The notes: generated from the letters alone by a model not told the origin. Shown: positions 16,516-25,272, numbered from the stretch's first letter. The stretch is DNA of 45,262 nucleotides from Pseudomonas sp. H1h (GCF_000633255.1 NZ_AYMJ01000019.1:1-45262); one strand, 5' to 3'. Translations and numbers: made by a program.

Positions 16516-17370
16516 CTATGGCCGGGCGTTGATCTGTTGCTGCAGGTTCTGGATCTGCGCTTGCAGGGTGTTGAGATTACGGGTCATCTGGCCACGGAAC
16601 GCATCGAACTCAGCGGTGCTGCCGCCACCCTGTGGCGTTGCCGGGCGGTTGTCCTGCTCGCTTTTGAGGACCACGATTTCCTGCTCCAGACGCTCGATCG
16701 CCGCGTTCGAATTGCCCTGCTTTTTCAGCGCGGTGATATCAGCGCCCAGGCTTTTCAGCTGGGCGTCATAGCTCTTGAGCTGCGCGTCGACCTTGCCAGT
16801 GTCGGCCGGTGCAGTTTTCAGGGTCGCCAGTTCGGCGCTCAAGGCTTTGACCTGAGCCTGCAACTGGCTGTTGGCGTTCTGTTGTTCAGTGGTCTGCGCG
16901 GTCATCTGCGCCAGGCGCTTGTCCAGATCGCTGGCCTGGCCGACCACGCCCTGTTGCTGCTTGCTCTGATCCACCAGCTTGTCTTCCAGCTGTTTGATCT
17001 GCAGCTTCAACGCTTCGCTGTCGCTGGTGACGTTGCTCTGACTCGCCACTACCTTGCCGGAAATGTCCTGCAGGCGCCCCGCCGCTTCCTCGCTGATGCG
17101 CGCAAAGCTTTCCTGGGTGGCGACCAACTGCTGCTCCATCAGCGAAATCTGCTGGAAGCTCCACCAGGCCAGACCGATGAAGGCGAAGAACAACGCGCCG
17201 ACCAGTGCCCACAGCGGCCCGGTACTTGCGGCCTTGACCTTGACCACCGGTGGCGTGCGCGAGTGCACGGCCGTGCGGGCGGTGGGCGCAATGTCATCGT
17301 CGTCAAAGGTGTCGGCCCGCAGGCTCGGTACATCGTCGAAATCGTCGTTGGCATCGTTACGCATGGACAT
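16516..17370 (-). CDS. Inner-membrane protein with long periplasmic coiled coil, unknown
   Basis: 284 residues from the ATG at 17370 (AAAGG upstream; a second ATG at 17364 is also possible). The N-terminal about 50 residues are acidic and disordered, with runs of Asp (FDDVP, FDDDD). One transmembrane helix (about 52-72, LWALVGALFFAFIGLAWW) follows. A Gln/Leu/Ala/Lys-rich heptad region spans about 75-280 and ends NLQQQINARP. The frame continues upstream without a ribosome site. The arrangement suggests a single-span protein projecting a rod into the periplasm. It lies 115 bp downstream of the epimerase on the same strand. No function is assigned; homologues occur in other pseudomonads as I recall. 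Confidence 0.82.
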   Translation of the reverse strand: MSMRNDANDDFDDVPSLRADTFDDDDIAPTARTAVHSRTPPVVKVKAASTGPLWALVGALFFAFIGLAWWSFQQISLMEQQLVATQESFARISEEAAGRLQDISGKVVASQSNVTSDSEALKLQIKQLEDKLVDQSKQQQGVVGQASDLDKRLAQMTAQTTEQQNANSQLQAQVKALSAELATLKTAPADTGKVDAQLKSYDAQLKSLGADITALKKQGNSNAAIERLEQEIVVLKSEQDNRPATPQGGGSTAEFDAFRGQMTRNLNTLQAQIQNLQQQINARP

Positions 17371-17485
17371 TGAGGCAACCTTTGTGGAAGCAGTGATGGC
17401 TAAATGCTGCGAAGTATAACTGCCGCAGCCGCAGGGATTGACCCTCAAGCAGCAGTGCGGTTCATTGCCGGCCGGCCGACTTGTA

Positions 17486-18478
17486 TCAGCGGATGTCCTG
17501 AGCTTTCCACCAACTGCAGAACTCATCGAGGGCCGACCACAGGCTGACTTTCGGATCGTAGTCCAGATAATGCCGGGCGCGGCTGATGTCGAGGGTGAAA
17601 TTTTTCTTCATGACCTGCATGCCCAGTCGCGACAGCGTAGGTTCCGGACGCCCCGGCCAGAGTTTACAGGCGCCTTCGTTGAGCGCAGCAACGCTGTAGG
17701 CCAGGCCGTACGAGCGGTACTTGGTGACCTGCGGCACATCCATTTTGCGCATCACATAATTGACCACGTCCCACAACGGCACCGGTGCGCCATTGCTGAT
17801 GTTGTAGGCCTTGCCCAGCGCCGAACCCGCCGCCAGCAGACTGCCGAGCAGCGCTTCGTTGAGGTTCTGCACGCTGGTGAAATCGACCTTGTTCAGGCCG
17901 TCGCCGATGATCGCCAGACGCCCCTTGCGCTGCATATTGAGCAGACGCGGAAAGATGCTCATGTCGCCAGCGCCGGTAACGAAGCGCGGGCGCAGGGCAA
18001 TGGTTTCGAGACCGAATTCCTGCGCGCCGAAGACCTTCTGCTCAGCCAGATACTTGGTTGCGGCATAGTGATGCTTGAAGCGCTTGGGTACTTGCTCTTC
18101 GGTCAGGCCAAGGTGATCGCGGCCATCGAAATAGATCGACGGCGACGACAGGTGCACCAGCCGTCGCACGCGCTGCTTGAGGCAGGCTTCAACGACGTTT
18201 TCGGTGACCTGCACGTTGCCCTGATGAAAGTCCTGATAACGCCCCCACAAGCCGACTGCACCGGCGCAGTGCACCACCGCTTCGACGTCGGCGCAGAGAT
18301 CGCGCGCCAGATCCGCATCGGTGAGGTCGCCCGGGACGAACTCCGCACCACGGCGCACCAGATGCTCGACGCTTTCGGCCCGGCGACCGTTGACCCGCAC
18401 GTCCAGGCCCTGCTCCAGAGCGAAACGCGCAAAGCGTCCGCCAATGAAGCCGCTTGCGCCGGTGACCAGAATTTTCAT
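17486..18478 (-). CDS. NAD-dependent epimerase/dehydratase family protein (3-beta-HSD-like extended SDR)
   Basis: 330 residues from the ATG at 18478 with GGAG upstream. The N-terminal Rossmann loop GASGFIGG is at 7-14, DLTDAD follows strand three, SSPSIYF is near 111, and the catalytic pair is Y138/K142 in YAATK. The C-terminal half binds the substrate. It resembles 3-beta-hydroxysteroid dehydrogenase/isomerase-like and OleD-type extended SDRs, but no ole genes are nearby, so the substrate (sterol-like, sugar nucleotide or other) is unassigned. A two-tier inverted repeat separates it from the upstream argP-like gene. Confidence 0.92.
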   Translation of the reverse strand: MKILVTGASGFIGGRFARFALEQGLDVRVNGRRAESVEHLVRRGAEFVPGDLTDADLARDLCADVEAVVHCAGAVGLWGRYQDFHQGNVQVTENVVEACLKQRVRRLVHLSSPSIYFDGRDHLGLTEEQVPKRFKHHYAATKYLAEQKVFGAQEFGLETIALRPRFVTGAGDMSIFPRLLNMQRKGRLAIIGDGLNKVDFTSVQNLNEALLGSLLAAGSALGKAYNISNGAPVPLWDVVNYVMRKMDVPQVTKYRSYGLAYSVAALNEGACKLWPGRPEPTLSRLGMQVMKKNFTLDISRARHYLDYDPKVSLWSALDEFCSWWKAQDIR

Positions 18479-18493
18479 GCAAAACTCCAACAA

Positions 18494-18587
18494 AAAGCAG
18501 CTGCGAGCATCAAGCCTCTAGCTGCAAGTCTAAAACGGTGCGCAGCGCTTTACTTGCCGCTTGCAGCTTGACGCTCGCAGCTGCTTT
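18494..18587. repeat. Two-tier inverted repeat (AGCTGCAAG type)
   Basis: The outer arms AAAGCAGCTGCGAGC (18494-18508) and GCTCGCAGCTGCTTT (18573-18587) are perfect 15-bp complements. The inner arms AGCTGCAAG (18520-18528) and CTTGCAGCT (18560-18568) pair inside them. The result would be a long hairpin immediately after, and touching, the argP-like stop codon. It is a different family from the GTGGGAGC REPINs here; AGCTGCAAG-type repeats are common in Pseudomonas intergenic DNA as I recall. Confidence 0.85.
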
Positions 18588-19474
18588 CAAGCCACCAGCC
18601 ATTGTGGTGAAGAACGTACCAATTGCTCGGTCAGCAACCCCAGCAACTGACCGCCATTGCGCCAATGATGCCAGTACAACGGCACATCGATCGGTTTATC
18701 TGGCAACAGTTCACGCAACACCCCGCGTTGCAGTTGCTCGCGCACTTGCAGTTCCGGCACCAGCCCCCAGCCAAGGCCGGCCTCGGTCAGGCGGATGAAA
18801 CCTTCGGAGGACGGGCACAAATGGTGCTCGAATCCGCCATCGACGCCGAGCGATGCGAGGTAACGATGCTGGAGGAAGTCGTCCGGGCCGAACACCAGCG
18901 CCGGGGTGCGTGGCAGTTGCTCGGCACGTACGCCGTCGGGGAAATGCCGCTCGATGAACGCCGGACTGGCCAGCGCGCGGTATCGCATTGCGCCGAGCAA
19001 CACGCTGCGCGCACCGGCGACAGGTCGTTCACTGGCGCACAGGCAGGCGGCCACTTCACCGGCACGCATGCGCTTGAGCCCAACCGTCTGGTCTTCTACC
19101 ACCAGATCAAGCAACAGATGCTGTGCGGCGCAGAAATCCCCCACCGCCTCGGCCCACCAGGTGGCGAGGCTGTCGGCATTAAGCGCGATGCGCAGGCGTT
19201 CCGGCAGCCCTGCTTCATCCAGCGCCGGCACCAGCGTTTGCAAATCACGTTCAAGCAGGCGCACCTGCTGCACATGGTTAAGCAAACGCCGGCCGATCTC
19301 GGTCGGTGACGGTGGCGTGCCACGTACCAGCACCGGTTGGCCAACCCGCGCCTCCAGCAGTTTGATTCGCTGCGAGATCGCCGATTGCGACAGGCCCAGC
19401 ACCTGCGCGGCGCGTTCGAATCCGGCCTGCTCGACCACGGCGGCCAGAGCGGAAAGCAATTTGTAGTCGAACAT
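18587..19474 (-). CDS. argP: LysR-family regulator, ArgP (IciA)-like
   Basis: 295 residues from the ATG at 19474 with AGGAAA before it. The N-terminus MFDYKLLSALAAVVEQAGF and the helix-turn-helix AAQVLGLSQSAISQRI are characteristic of ArgP, the arginine/lysine-responsive activator of the argO/lysE exporter. It is divergent from an ACT-domain gene and a LysE-type exporter gene, with 96 bp between starts. This supports control of basic amino-acid export (family knowledge plus context). Confidence 0.93.
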   Translation of the reverse strand: MFDYKLLSALAAVVEQAGFERAAQVLGLSQSAISQRIKLLEARVGQPVLVRGTPPSPTEIGRRLLNHVQQVRLLERDLQTLVPALDEAGLPERLRIALNADSLATWWAEAVGDFCAAQHLLLDLVVEDQTVGLKRMRAGEVAACLCASERPVAGARSVLLGAMRYRALASPAFIERHFPDGVRAEQLPRTPALVFGPDDFLQHRYLASLGVDGGFEHHLCPSSEGFIRLTEAGLGWGLVPELQVREQLQRGVLRELLPDKPIDVPLYWHHWRNGGQLLGLLTEQLVRSSPQWLVA

Positions 19475-19570
19475 CAGTTTTCCTAATGAGCGATCAGCAC
19501 TATTGGTTTTTCTTATACCGCTTTCAACCGGAGAATAGCCAGCAAGCACTCTTTATCAAGGATCACTTCA

Positions 19571-19972
19571 ATGGCTGGCGAAACCTCACTCACGACCTTG
19601 CTGCGCAGCATGAGCCCGCAGCTCAACGCCGGCGAATACGTGTTCTGCACCCTGCGCGACGGCCAGTTGCCGAGCGGCCTGGAGATTGTCGGCAGCTTTC
19701 GCGAACAGGAAGGCCTGACCGTGATCCTGGACCGCGCCAACGCTGAACGCGCCGGTTTCAGTTTCGACTACGTGGCAGCGTGGATCACCCTGAACGTGCA
19801 TTCGGCGCTGGAGGCAGTCGGGCTTACCGCCGCGTTTGCCTCGGCACTGGGCAAGGCCGGGATCAGTTGCAACGTGATCGCCGGCTACTACCACGATCAT
19901 TTGTTTGTCGGTCAGGCCGACGCCGAACGTGCCATGCACGTGCTGCGCGATCTCGCAGCCAACGCGGAGTGA
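19571..19972 (+). CDS. ACT-domain protein
   Basis: 133 residues. Two ACT-like halves are visible: LNAGEYVFCTL and GLTVILDRANAERAG in the first, and HSALEAVGLTAAFASALGKAGISCNVIAGYYHDHLFV in the second. The latter contains the usual amino-acid-binding GIS...V loop. ACT domains bind amino acids and modulate partners. It ends 5 bp before the LysE-type exporter start, so the two are probably one transcript controlled by the divergent ArgP-like protein. It may sense the exported amino acid (inference). Confidence 0.88.
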   Translation: MAGETSLTTLLRSMSPQLNAGEYVFCTLRDGQLPSGLEIVGSFREQEGLTVILDRANAERAGFSFDYVAAWITLNVHSALEAVGLTAAFASALGKAGISCNVIAGYYHDHLFVGQADAERAMHVLRDLAANAE

Positions 19973-19977
19973 ACCTT

Positions 19978-20580
19978 ATGTGGCAAAGCTATGTGAACGG
20001 CTTGCTGGTGGCGTTCGGGCTGATCATGGCGATCGGCACCCAGAACGCCTTTGTCCTGGCCCAGAGCCTGCGCCGCGAACACCACCTGCCGGTGGCGGCA
20101 CTGTGCGTGGCCTGCGATGCGCTGCTGGTGGCGGCCGGAGTGTTTGGTCTGGCGACGATCCTTGCGCAGAACCCGACATTGTTGGCAGTGGCGCGCTGGG
20201 GCGGTGCAGTCTTTCTGATCTGGTACGGCAGCCAGGCGCTGCGCCGTGCATGCACGAAACAGAGTCTGGATCAGGGCGAAAATCAGACCGTGCGTTCGCT
20301 GCGGGCGGTGATGCTCAGTGCGCTGGCGGTGACGCTGCTCAACCCGCACGTTTATCTGGATACCGTGTTGCTGATCGGCTCGCTCGGCGCGCAGCAATCG
20401 GTGCCGGGGGCTTATGTGGTGGGCGCGGCGAGTGCGTCGCTGTTGTGGTTTTTCACCCTGGCGCTGGGCGCGGCATGGCTTGCACCGTGGCTGGCCCGGC
20501 CGAGTACCTGGCGGATTCTCGATCTGGTGGTCGCACTGATGATGTTCACGGTAGCGGGGCAATTGATATTGGCGAGCTGA
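19978..20580 (+). CDS. LysE/ArgO-family amino-acid exporter
   Basis: 200 residues and about six membrane helices. The N-terminal GLIMAIGTQNAFVLAQSLRR is the LysE/ArgO signature, and the central LLNPHVYLDTVLLIGSLG is the conserved aspartate-containing loop (NPHxYLDT). It exports lysine or arginine (and toxic analogues) from the cytoplasm. GGAG lies just upstream of the ATG, overlapping the end of the ACT-domain gene. Its place beside argP matches the E. coli argP-argO and Corynebacterium lysG-lysE logic. Confidence 0.95.
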   Translation: MWQSYVNGLLVAFGLIMAIGTQNAFVLAQSLRREHHLPVAALCVACDALLVAAGVFGLATILAQNPTLLAVARWGGAVFLIWYGSQALRRACTKQSLDQGENQTVRSLRAVMLSALAVTLLNPHVYLDTVLLIGSLGAQQSVPGAYVVGAASASLLWFFTLALGAAWLAPWLARPSTWRILDLVVALMMFTVAGQLILAS

Positions 20581-20756
20581 TTTATTCCAAACAGCTCTGG
20601 AACCTCTATCCCACACAGTTGTTGCGTGGTTAAGCCTTGACCCCGGTGCTATGATCCGAACCCTGCGCCGCAAAGAGTAAAAACTCGTCGGTGCATTTCT
20701 GGCCGCCCGTGATCGGCCTTGCGCTCACCGCAACAGACCTGATTAGGAGAATCATC

Positions 20757-21353
20757 ATGGCTTTCGAATTGCCGCCGCTGCCTTACGCACACGATGCCCT
20801 GCAGCCGCACATTTCCAAGGAAACCCTGGAATTTCACCACGACAAGCACCACAACACCTATGTCGTGAACCTGAACAACCTGGTGCCAGGCACCGAGTTC
20901 GAAGGCAAGACTCTGGAAGAAATCGTCAAATCTTCCTCGGGCGGTATCTTCAACAACGCCGCTCAGGTCTGGAACCACACCTTCTACTGGAACTGCCTGG
21001 CGCCAAACGCCGGCGGTCAACCAACCGGCGCACTGGCTGATGCCATCAACGCTGCTTTCGGTTCGTTCGACAAGTTCAAGGAAGAATTCAGCAAAACCTC
21101 GATCGGCACCTTCGGTTCCGGCTGGGGCTGGCTGGTGAAAAAGGCTGACGGTTCCCTGGCCCTGGCCAGCACCATCGGCGCCGGCAACCCGCTGACCAGC
21201 GGCGACACCCCGCTGCTGACCTGCGACGTCTGGGAACACGCTTACTACATCGACTACCGTAACCTGCGTCCGAAGTACGTTGAAGCGTTCTGGAACCTGG
21301 TCAACTGGAAGTTCGTTGCGGAGCAGTTCGAAGGCAAAGCCTTCACCGCTTAA
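20757..21353 (+). CDS. sodB: Iron superoxide dismutase
   Basis: 198 residues. It dismutates superoxide to O2 and H2O2 in the cytoplasm. Metal ligands are H27 (LEFHHDKHH), H74 (WNHTFYW), D157 and H161 (DVWEHAYY). Q70 in NNAAQVWNH is the Fe-type glutamine, which Mn enzymes carry elsewhere. TTAGGAGA sits 6-12 bases before the ATG at 20757. A strong terminator follows, so it is a single-gene unit. The neighbourhood argP-ACT-lysE-sodB-bifA is conserved with P. aeruginosa from memory. Confidence 0.98.
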   Translation: MAFELPPLPYAHDALQPHISKETLEFHHDKHHNTYVVNLNNLVPGTEFEGKTLEEIVKSSSGGIFNNAAQVWNHTFYWNCLAPNAGGQPTGALADAINAAFGSFDKFKEEFSKTSIGTFGSGWGWLVKKADGSLALASTIGAGNPLTSGDTPLLTCDVWEHAYYIDYRNLRPKYVEAFWNLVNWKFVAEQFEGKAFTA

Positions 21354-21367
21354 GCTGCGTGCGAGTC

Positions 21368-21396
21368 AAAAAACCCGGCATTGCCGGGTTTTTTTA
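21368..21396 (+). terminator. sodB rho-independent terminator
   Basis: An AACCCGGCA/TGCCGGGTT stem with a minimal loop, followed by a run of seven T, 15 bp after the sodB stop. Confidence 0.95.
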
Positions 21397-21721
21397 TGCC
21401 TTTGGTTTCTCCAGACGCTGCCCCAGGCTGCGATCTTGATCAGTGGGTAGCGTGTTTCCTACCAGGAAAGCAGCCTTCGCCCCCTTGCTGCCACGCCATG
21501 GCGGGCTAACATCAAACAGAGGAAATTTTCTCCCGTTCCCCTCAAGTTGCAGGCTCAAACTACCGACACAGTACGATCAGGGTAAGAACTCCAGGCAGCT
21601 GCATTTCGGCCAACGCCACAGGCAAATATCCCTGGGCTTGATTGTCCCTTTGACTGCCAACACGGGATTGCCAATACTCATGGCAACTTGACGCTACCCG
21701 CACGGAACAAGGAATAACCCT
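21397..21721. other. 325-bp non-coding leader upstream of bifA
   Basis: No convincing ORF. It contains a possible sigma-28-type promoter at 21541-21568. A ribosome site AAGGAATAACCC sits directly before the TTG start of bifA. A long leader suggests complex control of this phosphodiesterase gene. Confidence 0.6.
21541..21568 (+). promoter_or_regulatory. Possible FliA (sigma-28) promoter for bifA
   Basis: CTCAAGTT (21541-21548) is followed after about 13 bp by ACCGACA (21562-21568). This resembles the Pseudomonas FliA pattern TCAAG(T) - about 13 bp - GCCGATA, with five of seven matches in the -10 element. It lies about 155 bp before the start codon. Judged by eye only. Confidence 0.35.
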
Positions 21722-23773
21722 TTGAAGCTGGAACTCAAGAACAGCTTGTCGGTGAAGTTGCTCCGGGTCGTGCTCCTTTCGGCATTGATCGTCGGCGTTG
21801 TCTTGAGCTGTGCCCAGATCGTCTTCGACGCCTACAAGACCCGCCAGGCTGTGGCCGGCGACGCCCAACGGATCCTCGACATGTTCCGTGACCCATCGAC
21901 CCAGGCCGTCTACAGCCTGGACCGGGAGATGGGCATGCAGGTGATCGAAGGCCTGTTTCAGGACGATGCCGTGCGTCAGGCCTCCATCGGCCATCCCAAC
22001 GAGGCGATGCTCGCGCAAAAGTCCCGTGAGTTGCAGCATTCCAACAGCCGCTGGCTGACCGACCTGATCCTCGGCCAGGAGCGCACCTTCACCACACAAT
22101 TGGTCGGGCGCGGTCCCTATAGCGAGTATTACGGCGACCTGAGCATCACCCTCGACACCGCCACTTACGGCGAGAGCTTCATCGTCAGTTCGGTGATCAT
22201 TTTCATTTCCGGCGTATTGCGCGCCCTGGCCATGGGCCTGGTCCTGTACCTGGTCTATCACTGGCTGCTGACCAAACCGCTGTCGCGGATCATTGAGCAC
22301 CTGACCGAAATCAATCCGGATCGCCCCAGCGAGCACAAGATTCCGCAGCTCAAGGGCCACGAGAAAAACGAACTCGGCATCTGGATCAACACGGCCAACC
22401 AGTTGCTCGAATCCATTGAACGCAACACCCATCTGCGCCATGAAGCGGAAAACAGCCTGCTGCGCATGGCTCAGTATGACTTCCTCACCGGCCTGCCCAA
22501 CCGCCAGCAATTGCAGCAGCAACTGGACAAGATTCTGGTGGATGCCGGCAAGCTGCAACGCCGGGTCGCGGTGTTGTGTGTGGGGCTGGATGACTTCAAG
22601 GGGATCAACGAGCAGTTCAGCTACCAGACTGGCGATCAGTTGTTGCTGGCACTGGCCGATCGCCTGCGCGCCCACAGTGGCCGCCTCGGCGCCCTTGCCC
22701 GTCTGGGTGGCGACCAGTTCGCCCTGGTGCAGGCCGATATAGAACAGCCTTACGAGGCGGCGGAACTGGCGCAGAGCATCCTCGATGATCTGGAAGCGGC
22801 GTTTGCCCTCGACCATCAGGAAATCCGCCTGCGCGCGACCATCGGCATTACCCTGTTCCCCGAGGACGGCGACAGCACCGAGAAGCTGTTGCAGAAGGCC
22901 GAGCAGACCATGACGCTGGCCAAGACCCGTTCGCGCAACCGCTATCAGTTCTATATCGCCAGCGTCGACAGCGAAATGCGCCGCCGCCGCGAACTGGAAA
23001 AAGACCTGCGCGATGCGCTGATTCGCGATCAGTTCTATCTGGTCTATCAACCACAGATCAGCTACCGCGATCACCGTGTGGTCGGGGTCGAAGCGCTGAT
23101 TCGCTGGCAGCACCCGGAACACGGGCTGGTGCCGCCGGACCTGTTCATCCCGTTGGCCGAGCAGAACGGCACGATCATCGCCATCGGCGAGTGGGTACTC
23201 GATCAGGCCTGCAAGCAATTGCGCGAATGGCACGATCAGGGTTTCGTCGATCTGCGCATGGCGGTCAACCTGTCCACCGTGCAACTGCACCACGCGGAGC
23301 TGCCACGGGTGGTCAACAACCTGCTGCAGATCTACCGCCTGCCGCCGCGCAGCCTGGAACTGGAAGTCACCGAGACCGGCCTGATGGAAGACATCAGCAC
23401 CGCCGCGCAGCATCTGCTGAGCCTGCGCCGCTCCGGGGCACTGATCGCCATCGACGACTTCGGCACCGGCTATTCATCGCTCAGCTATCTGAAAAGCCTG
23501 CCGCTGGACAAAATCAAGATCGACAAGAGCTTCGTCCAGGACCTGCTGGATGACGACGACGATGCGACCATCGTTCGCGCGATCATTCAACTGGGCAAGA
23601 GCCTGGGCATGCAGGTCATCGCCGAGGGCGTGGAAACCGCCGAGCAAGAGTCCTACATCATCTCCGAAGGCTGTCACGAAGGTCAGGGTTATCACTACAG
23701 CAAGCCGCTGCCGGCCCGGGAACTGAGCGCCTATCTCAAACAAGCCCAGCGCAGCAACGCGGCGATCCTTTGA
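21722..23773 (+). CDS. bifA: BifA, c-di-GMP phosphodiesterase with GGDQF and EAL domains
   Basis: 683 residues. An N-terminal membrane segment (about 13-31), a periplasmic region (about 32-155) and a second span (about 158-182, LRALAMGLVLYLVYHW) lead to a HAMP-like linker. A GGDEF-type domain follows (about 240-395), whose signature is GGDQF (329-333). The EAL domain (about 415-675) keeps EAL (457-459), the NLS motif and DDFGTGYSS. A degenerate GGDQF plus active EAL beside sodB is the BifA arrangement; BifA degrades c-di-GMP and so promotes swarming and biofilm dispersal (family knowledge). Translation starts at a TTG with AAGGA about 9-13 bases before it; no ATG fits the N-terminus. Confidence 0.95.
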   Translation: MKLELKNSLSVKLLRVVLLSALIVGVVLSCAQIVFDAYKTRQAVAGDAQRILDMFRDPSTQAVYSLDREMGMQVIEGLFQDDAVRQASIGHPNEAMLAQKSRELQHSNSRWLTDLILGQERTFTTQLVGRGPYSEYYGDLSITLDTATYGESFIVSSVIIFISGVLRALAMGLVLYLVYHWLLTKPLSRIIEHLTEINPDRPSEHKIPQLKGHEKNELGIWINTANQLLESIERNTHLRHEAENSLLRMAQYDFLTGLPNRQQLQQQLDKILVDAGKLQRRVAVLCVGLDDFKGINEQFSYQTGDQLLLALADRLRAHSGRLGALARLGGDQFALVQADIEQPYEAAELAQSILDDLEAAFALDHQEIRLRATIGITLFPEDGDSTEKLLQKAEQTMTLAKTRSRNRYQFYIASVDSEMRRRRELEKDLRDALIRDQFYLVYQPQISYRDHRVVGVEALIRWQHPEHGLVPPDLFIPLAEQNGTIIAIGEWVLDQACKQLREWHDQGFVDLRMAVNLSTVQLHHAELPRVVNNLLQIYRLPPRSLELEVTETGLMEDISTAAQHLLSLRRSGALIAIDDFGTGYSSLSYLKSLPLDKIKIDKSFVQDLLDDDDDATIVRAIIQLGKSLGMQVIAEGVETAEQESYIISEGCHEGQGYHYSKPLPARELSAYLKQAQRSNAAIL

Positions 23774-23828
23774 TGCAGCGCATAACCCTCGGCTAAACAA
23801 GAAATATTTCCAGCCACAGCCCTTTACA

Positions 23829-23853
23829 CATAATGCGAAAGATTTGCATTATG
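23829..23853 (+). promoter_or_regulatory. Fur box upstream of the imelysin operon
   Basis: The core 23832-23850 reads AATGCGAAAGATTTGCATT, close to Pseudomonas Fur sites of the AATGCGAATCATTCGCATT type. Its flanks extend the dyad to CATAATGC (23829-23836) / GCATTATG (23846-23853), a perfect 8-bp inverted repeat. It lies 60 bp before the imelysin start codon, placing it at the probable promoter. Iron-replete repression is the prediction. Confidence 0.75.
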
Positions 23854-23912
23854 TCGCAGCTTTGCGCACCCCCGCGCCCTGTCCATTCAATTACCGAAGC
23901 AGGATGTTCGCC

Positions 23913-25256
23913 ATGATTCGTATGCCTCTGGCTACCGCCAGTCTGCTGGCCATCGCTATTTCCCTCGCCGGTTGCGGCGAAGGCAAAGACAAGGCTGCCG
24001 CCCCGGCCGCGCCGACTCCGGCCGCCAGCACCGCCGCTGCAGCAGCACCTGCCGCCGCCGGTAAAGTCGATGAAGCCGCCGCCAAGGCTGTGGTCGCGCA
24101 CTACGCCGACATGGTCTTCGCCGTCTACAGCGATGCCGAATCCACCGCGAAAACCCTGCAAACCGCTATCGACGCGTTCCTCGCCAAGCCGAACGCCGAG
24201 ACGCTGAAAGCCGCTCGCGCTGCCTGGGTTGCCGCTCGCGTGCCGTATCTGCAGAGCGAAGTGTTCCGCTTCGGCAACACCATCATCGACGACTGGGAAG
24301 GTCAGGTGAACTCCTGGCCACTGGACGAAGGCCTGATCGACTACGTCGACAAATCCTACGAGCATGCACTGGGCAACCCGGGCGCCAACGCCAACATCAT
24401 CGCCAACACTGAAGTCCAGGTCGGCGAAGACAAGGTCGACGTGAAAGACATCACTCCGGAAAAACTCGCCAGCCTCAACGAGCTGGGCGGTTCCGAGGCC
24501 AACGTCGCCACCGGCTACCACGCCATCGAATTCCTGCTGTGGGGCCAGGACCTGAACGGCACCGGCCCGGGCGCTGGCAACCGTCCGGCTTCGGACTACC
24601 TGGAAGGCGCCGGCGCTACCGGCGGGCACAACGATCGTCGCCGTGCGTACCTCAAAGCCGTGACCCAACTGCTGGTCAGCGACCTGGAAGAGATGGTCGG
24701 CAACTGGAAACCGAACGTGGCCGACAACTACCGCGCCACCCTGGAAGCCGAACCGGCCGAAAGCGGTCTGCGCAAAATGCTCTTCGGCATGGGCAGCCTG
24801 TCCCTGGGTGAACTGGCGGGCGAGCGCATGAAGGTTTCCCTGGAAGCCAACTCGCCGGAAGACGAACAGGATTGCTTCAGCGACAACACCCACAACTCGC
24901 ACTTCTACGACGCCAAAGGCATTCGTAACGTGTACCTGGGCGAGTACACCCGTGTCGACGGCACCAAAATGACCGGCGCCAGCCTGTCGTCGCTGGTGGC
25001 CAAGGCCGACCCGGCTGCCGACACCGCGCTGAAAGCCGATCTGGCCGCGACTGAAGCCAAGATCCAGGTCATGGTCGATCACGCCAACAAGGGCGAGCAC
25101 TACGACCAGTTGATCGCCGCGGGCAACACGGCGGGCAACCAGATCGTGCGTGACGCCATCGCTTCGCTGGTCAAGCAGACCGGTTCGATCGAAGCCGCTG
25201 CCGGCAAACTGGGCATCAGTGACCTGAACCCGGACAACGCTGATCACGAGTTCTGA
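23913..25256 (+). CDS. icmP: Imelysin-family iron-regulated lipoprotein (IcmP-like)
   Basis: 447 residues from the ATG at 23913, with AGGAT at good spacing; an ATG at 23904 is less well placed. A signal peptide ends in the lipobox SLAGC (about 17-21), so it should be a lipoprotein. An Ala/Pro-rich linker (about 25-48) precedes the imelysin peptidase-like domain. The family GxHxxE motif is G201-Y-H203-A-I-E206. The P. aeruginosa counterpart was described as an insulin-cleaving outer-membrane protein, while related EfeO/IrpA proteins act in iron uptake. The Fur box upstream favours an iron role. Followed by a terminator and a REPIN, so the downstream genes may have their own promoter. Confidence 0.93.
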   Translation: MIRMPLATASLLAIAISLAGCGEGKDKAAAPAAPTPAASTAAAAAPAAAGKVDEAAAKAVVAHYADMVFAVYSDAESTAKTLQTAIDAFLAKPNAETLKAARAAWVAARVPYLQSEVFRFGNTIIDDWEGQVNSWPLDEGLIDYVDKSYEHALGNPGANANIIANTEVQVGEDKVDVKDITPEKLASLNELGGSEANVATGYHAIEFLLWGQDLNGTGPGAGNRPASDYLEGAGATGGHNDRRRAYLKAVTQLLVSDLEEMVGNWKPNVADNYRATLEAEPAESGLRKMLFGMGSLSLGELAGERMKVSLEANSPEDEQDCFSDNTHNSHFYDAKGIRNVYLGEYTRVDGTKMTGASLSSLVAKADPAADTALKADLAATEAKIQVMVDHANKGEHYDQLIAAGNTAGNQIVRDAIASLVKQTGSIEAAAGKLGISDLNPDNADHEF

Positions 25257-25272
25257 TCACAGCGTCTGCGTC

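Noticed and set aside
21560..23413. Long reverse-strand frame of about 617 codons opposite bifA
   Set aside because: It lacks a recognisable domain and ribosome site and has the low-complexity Gln/His/Val-rich look of the antisense of a GC-rich gene; BifA on the forward strand explains the DNA.
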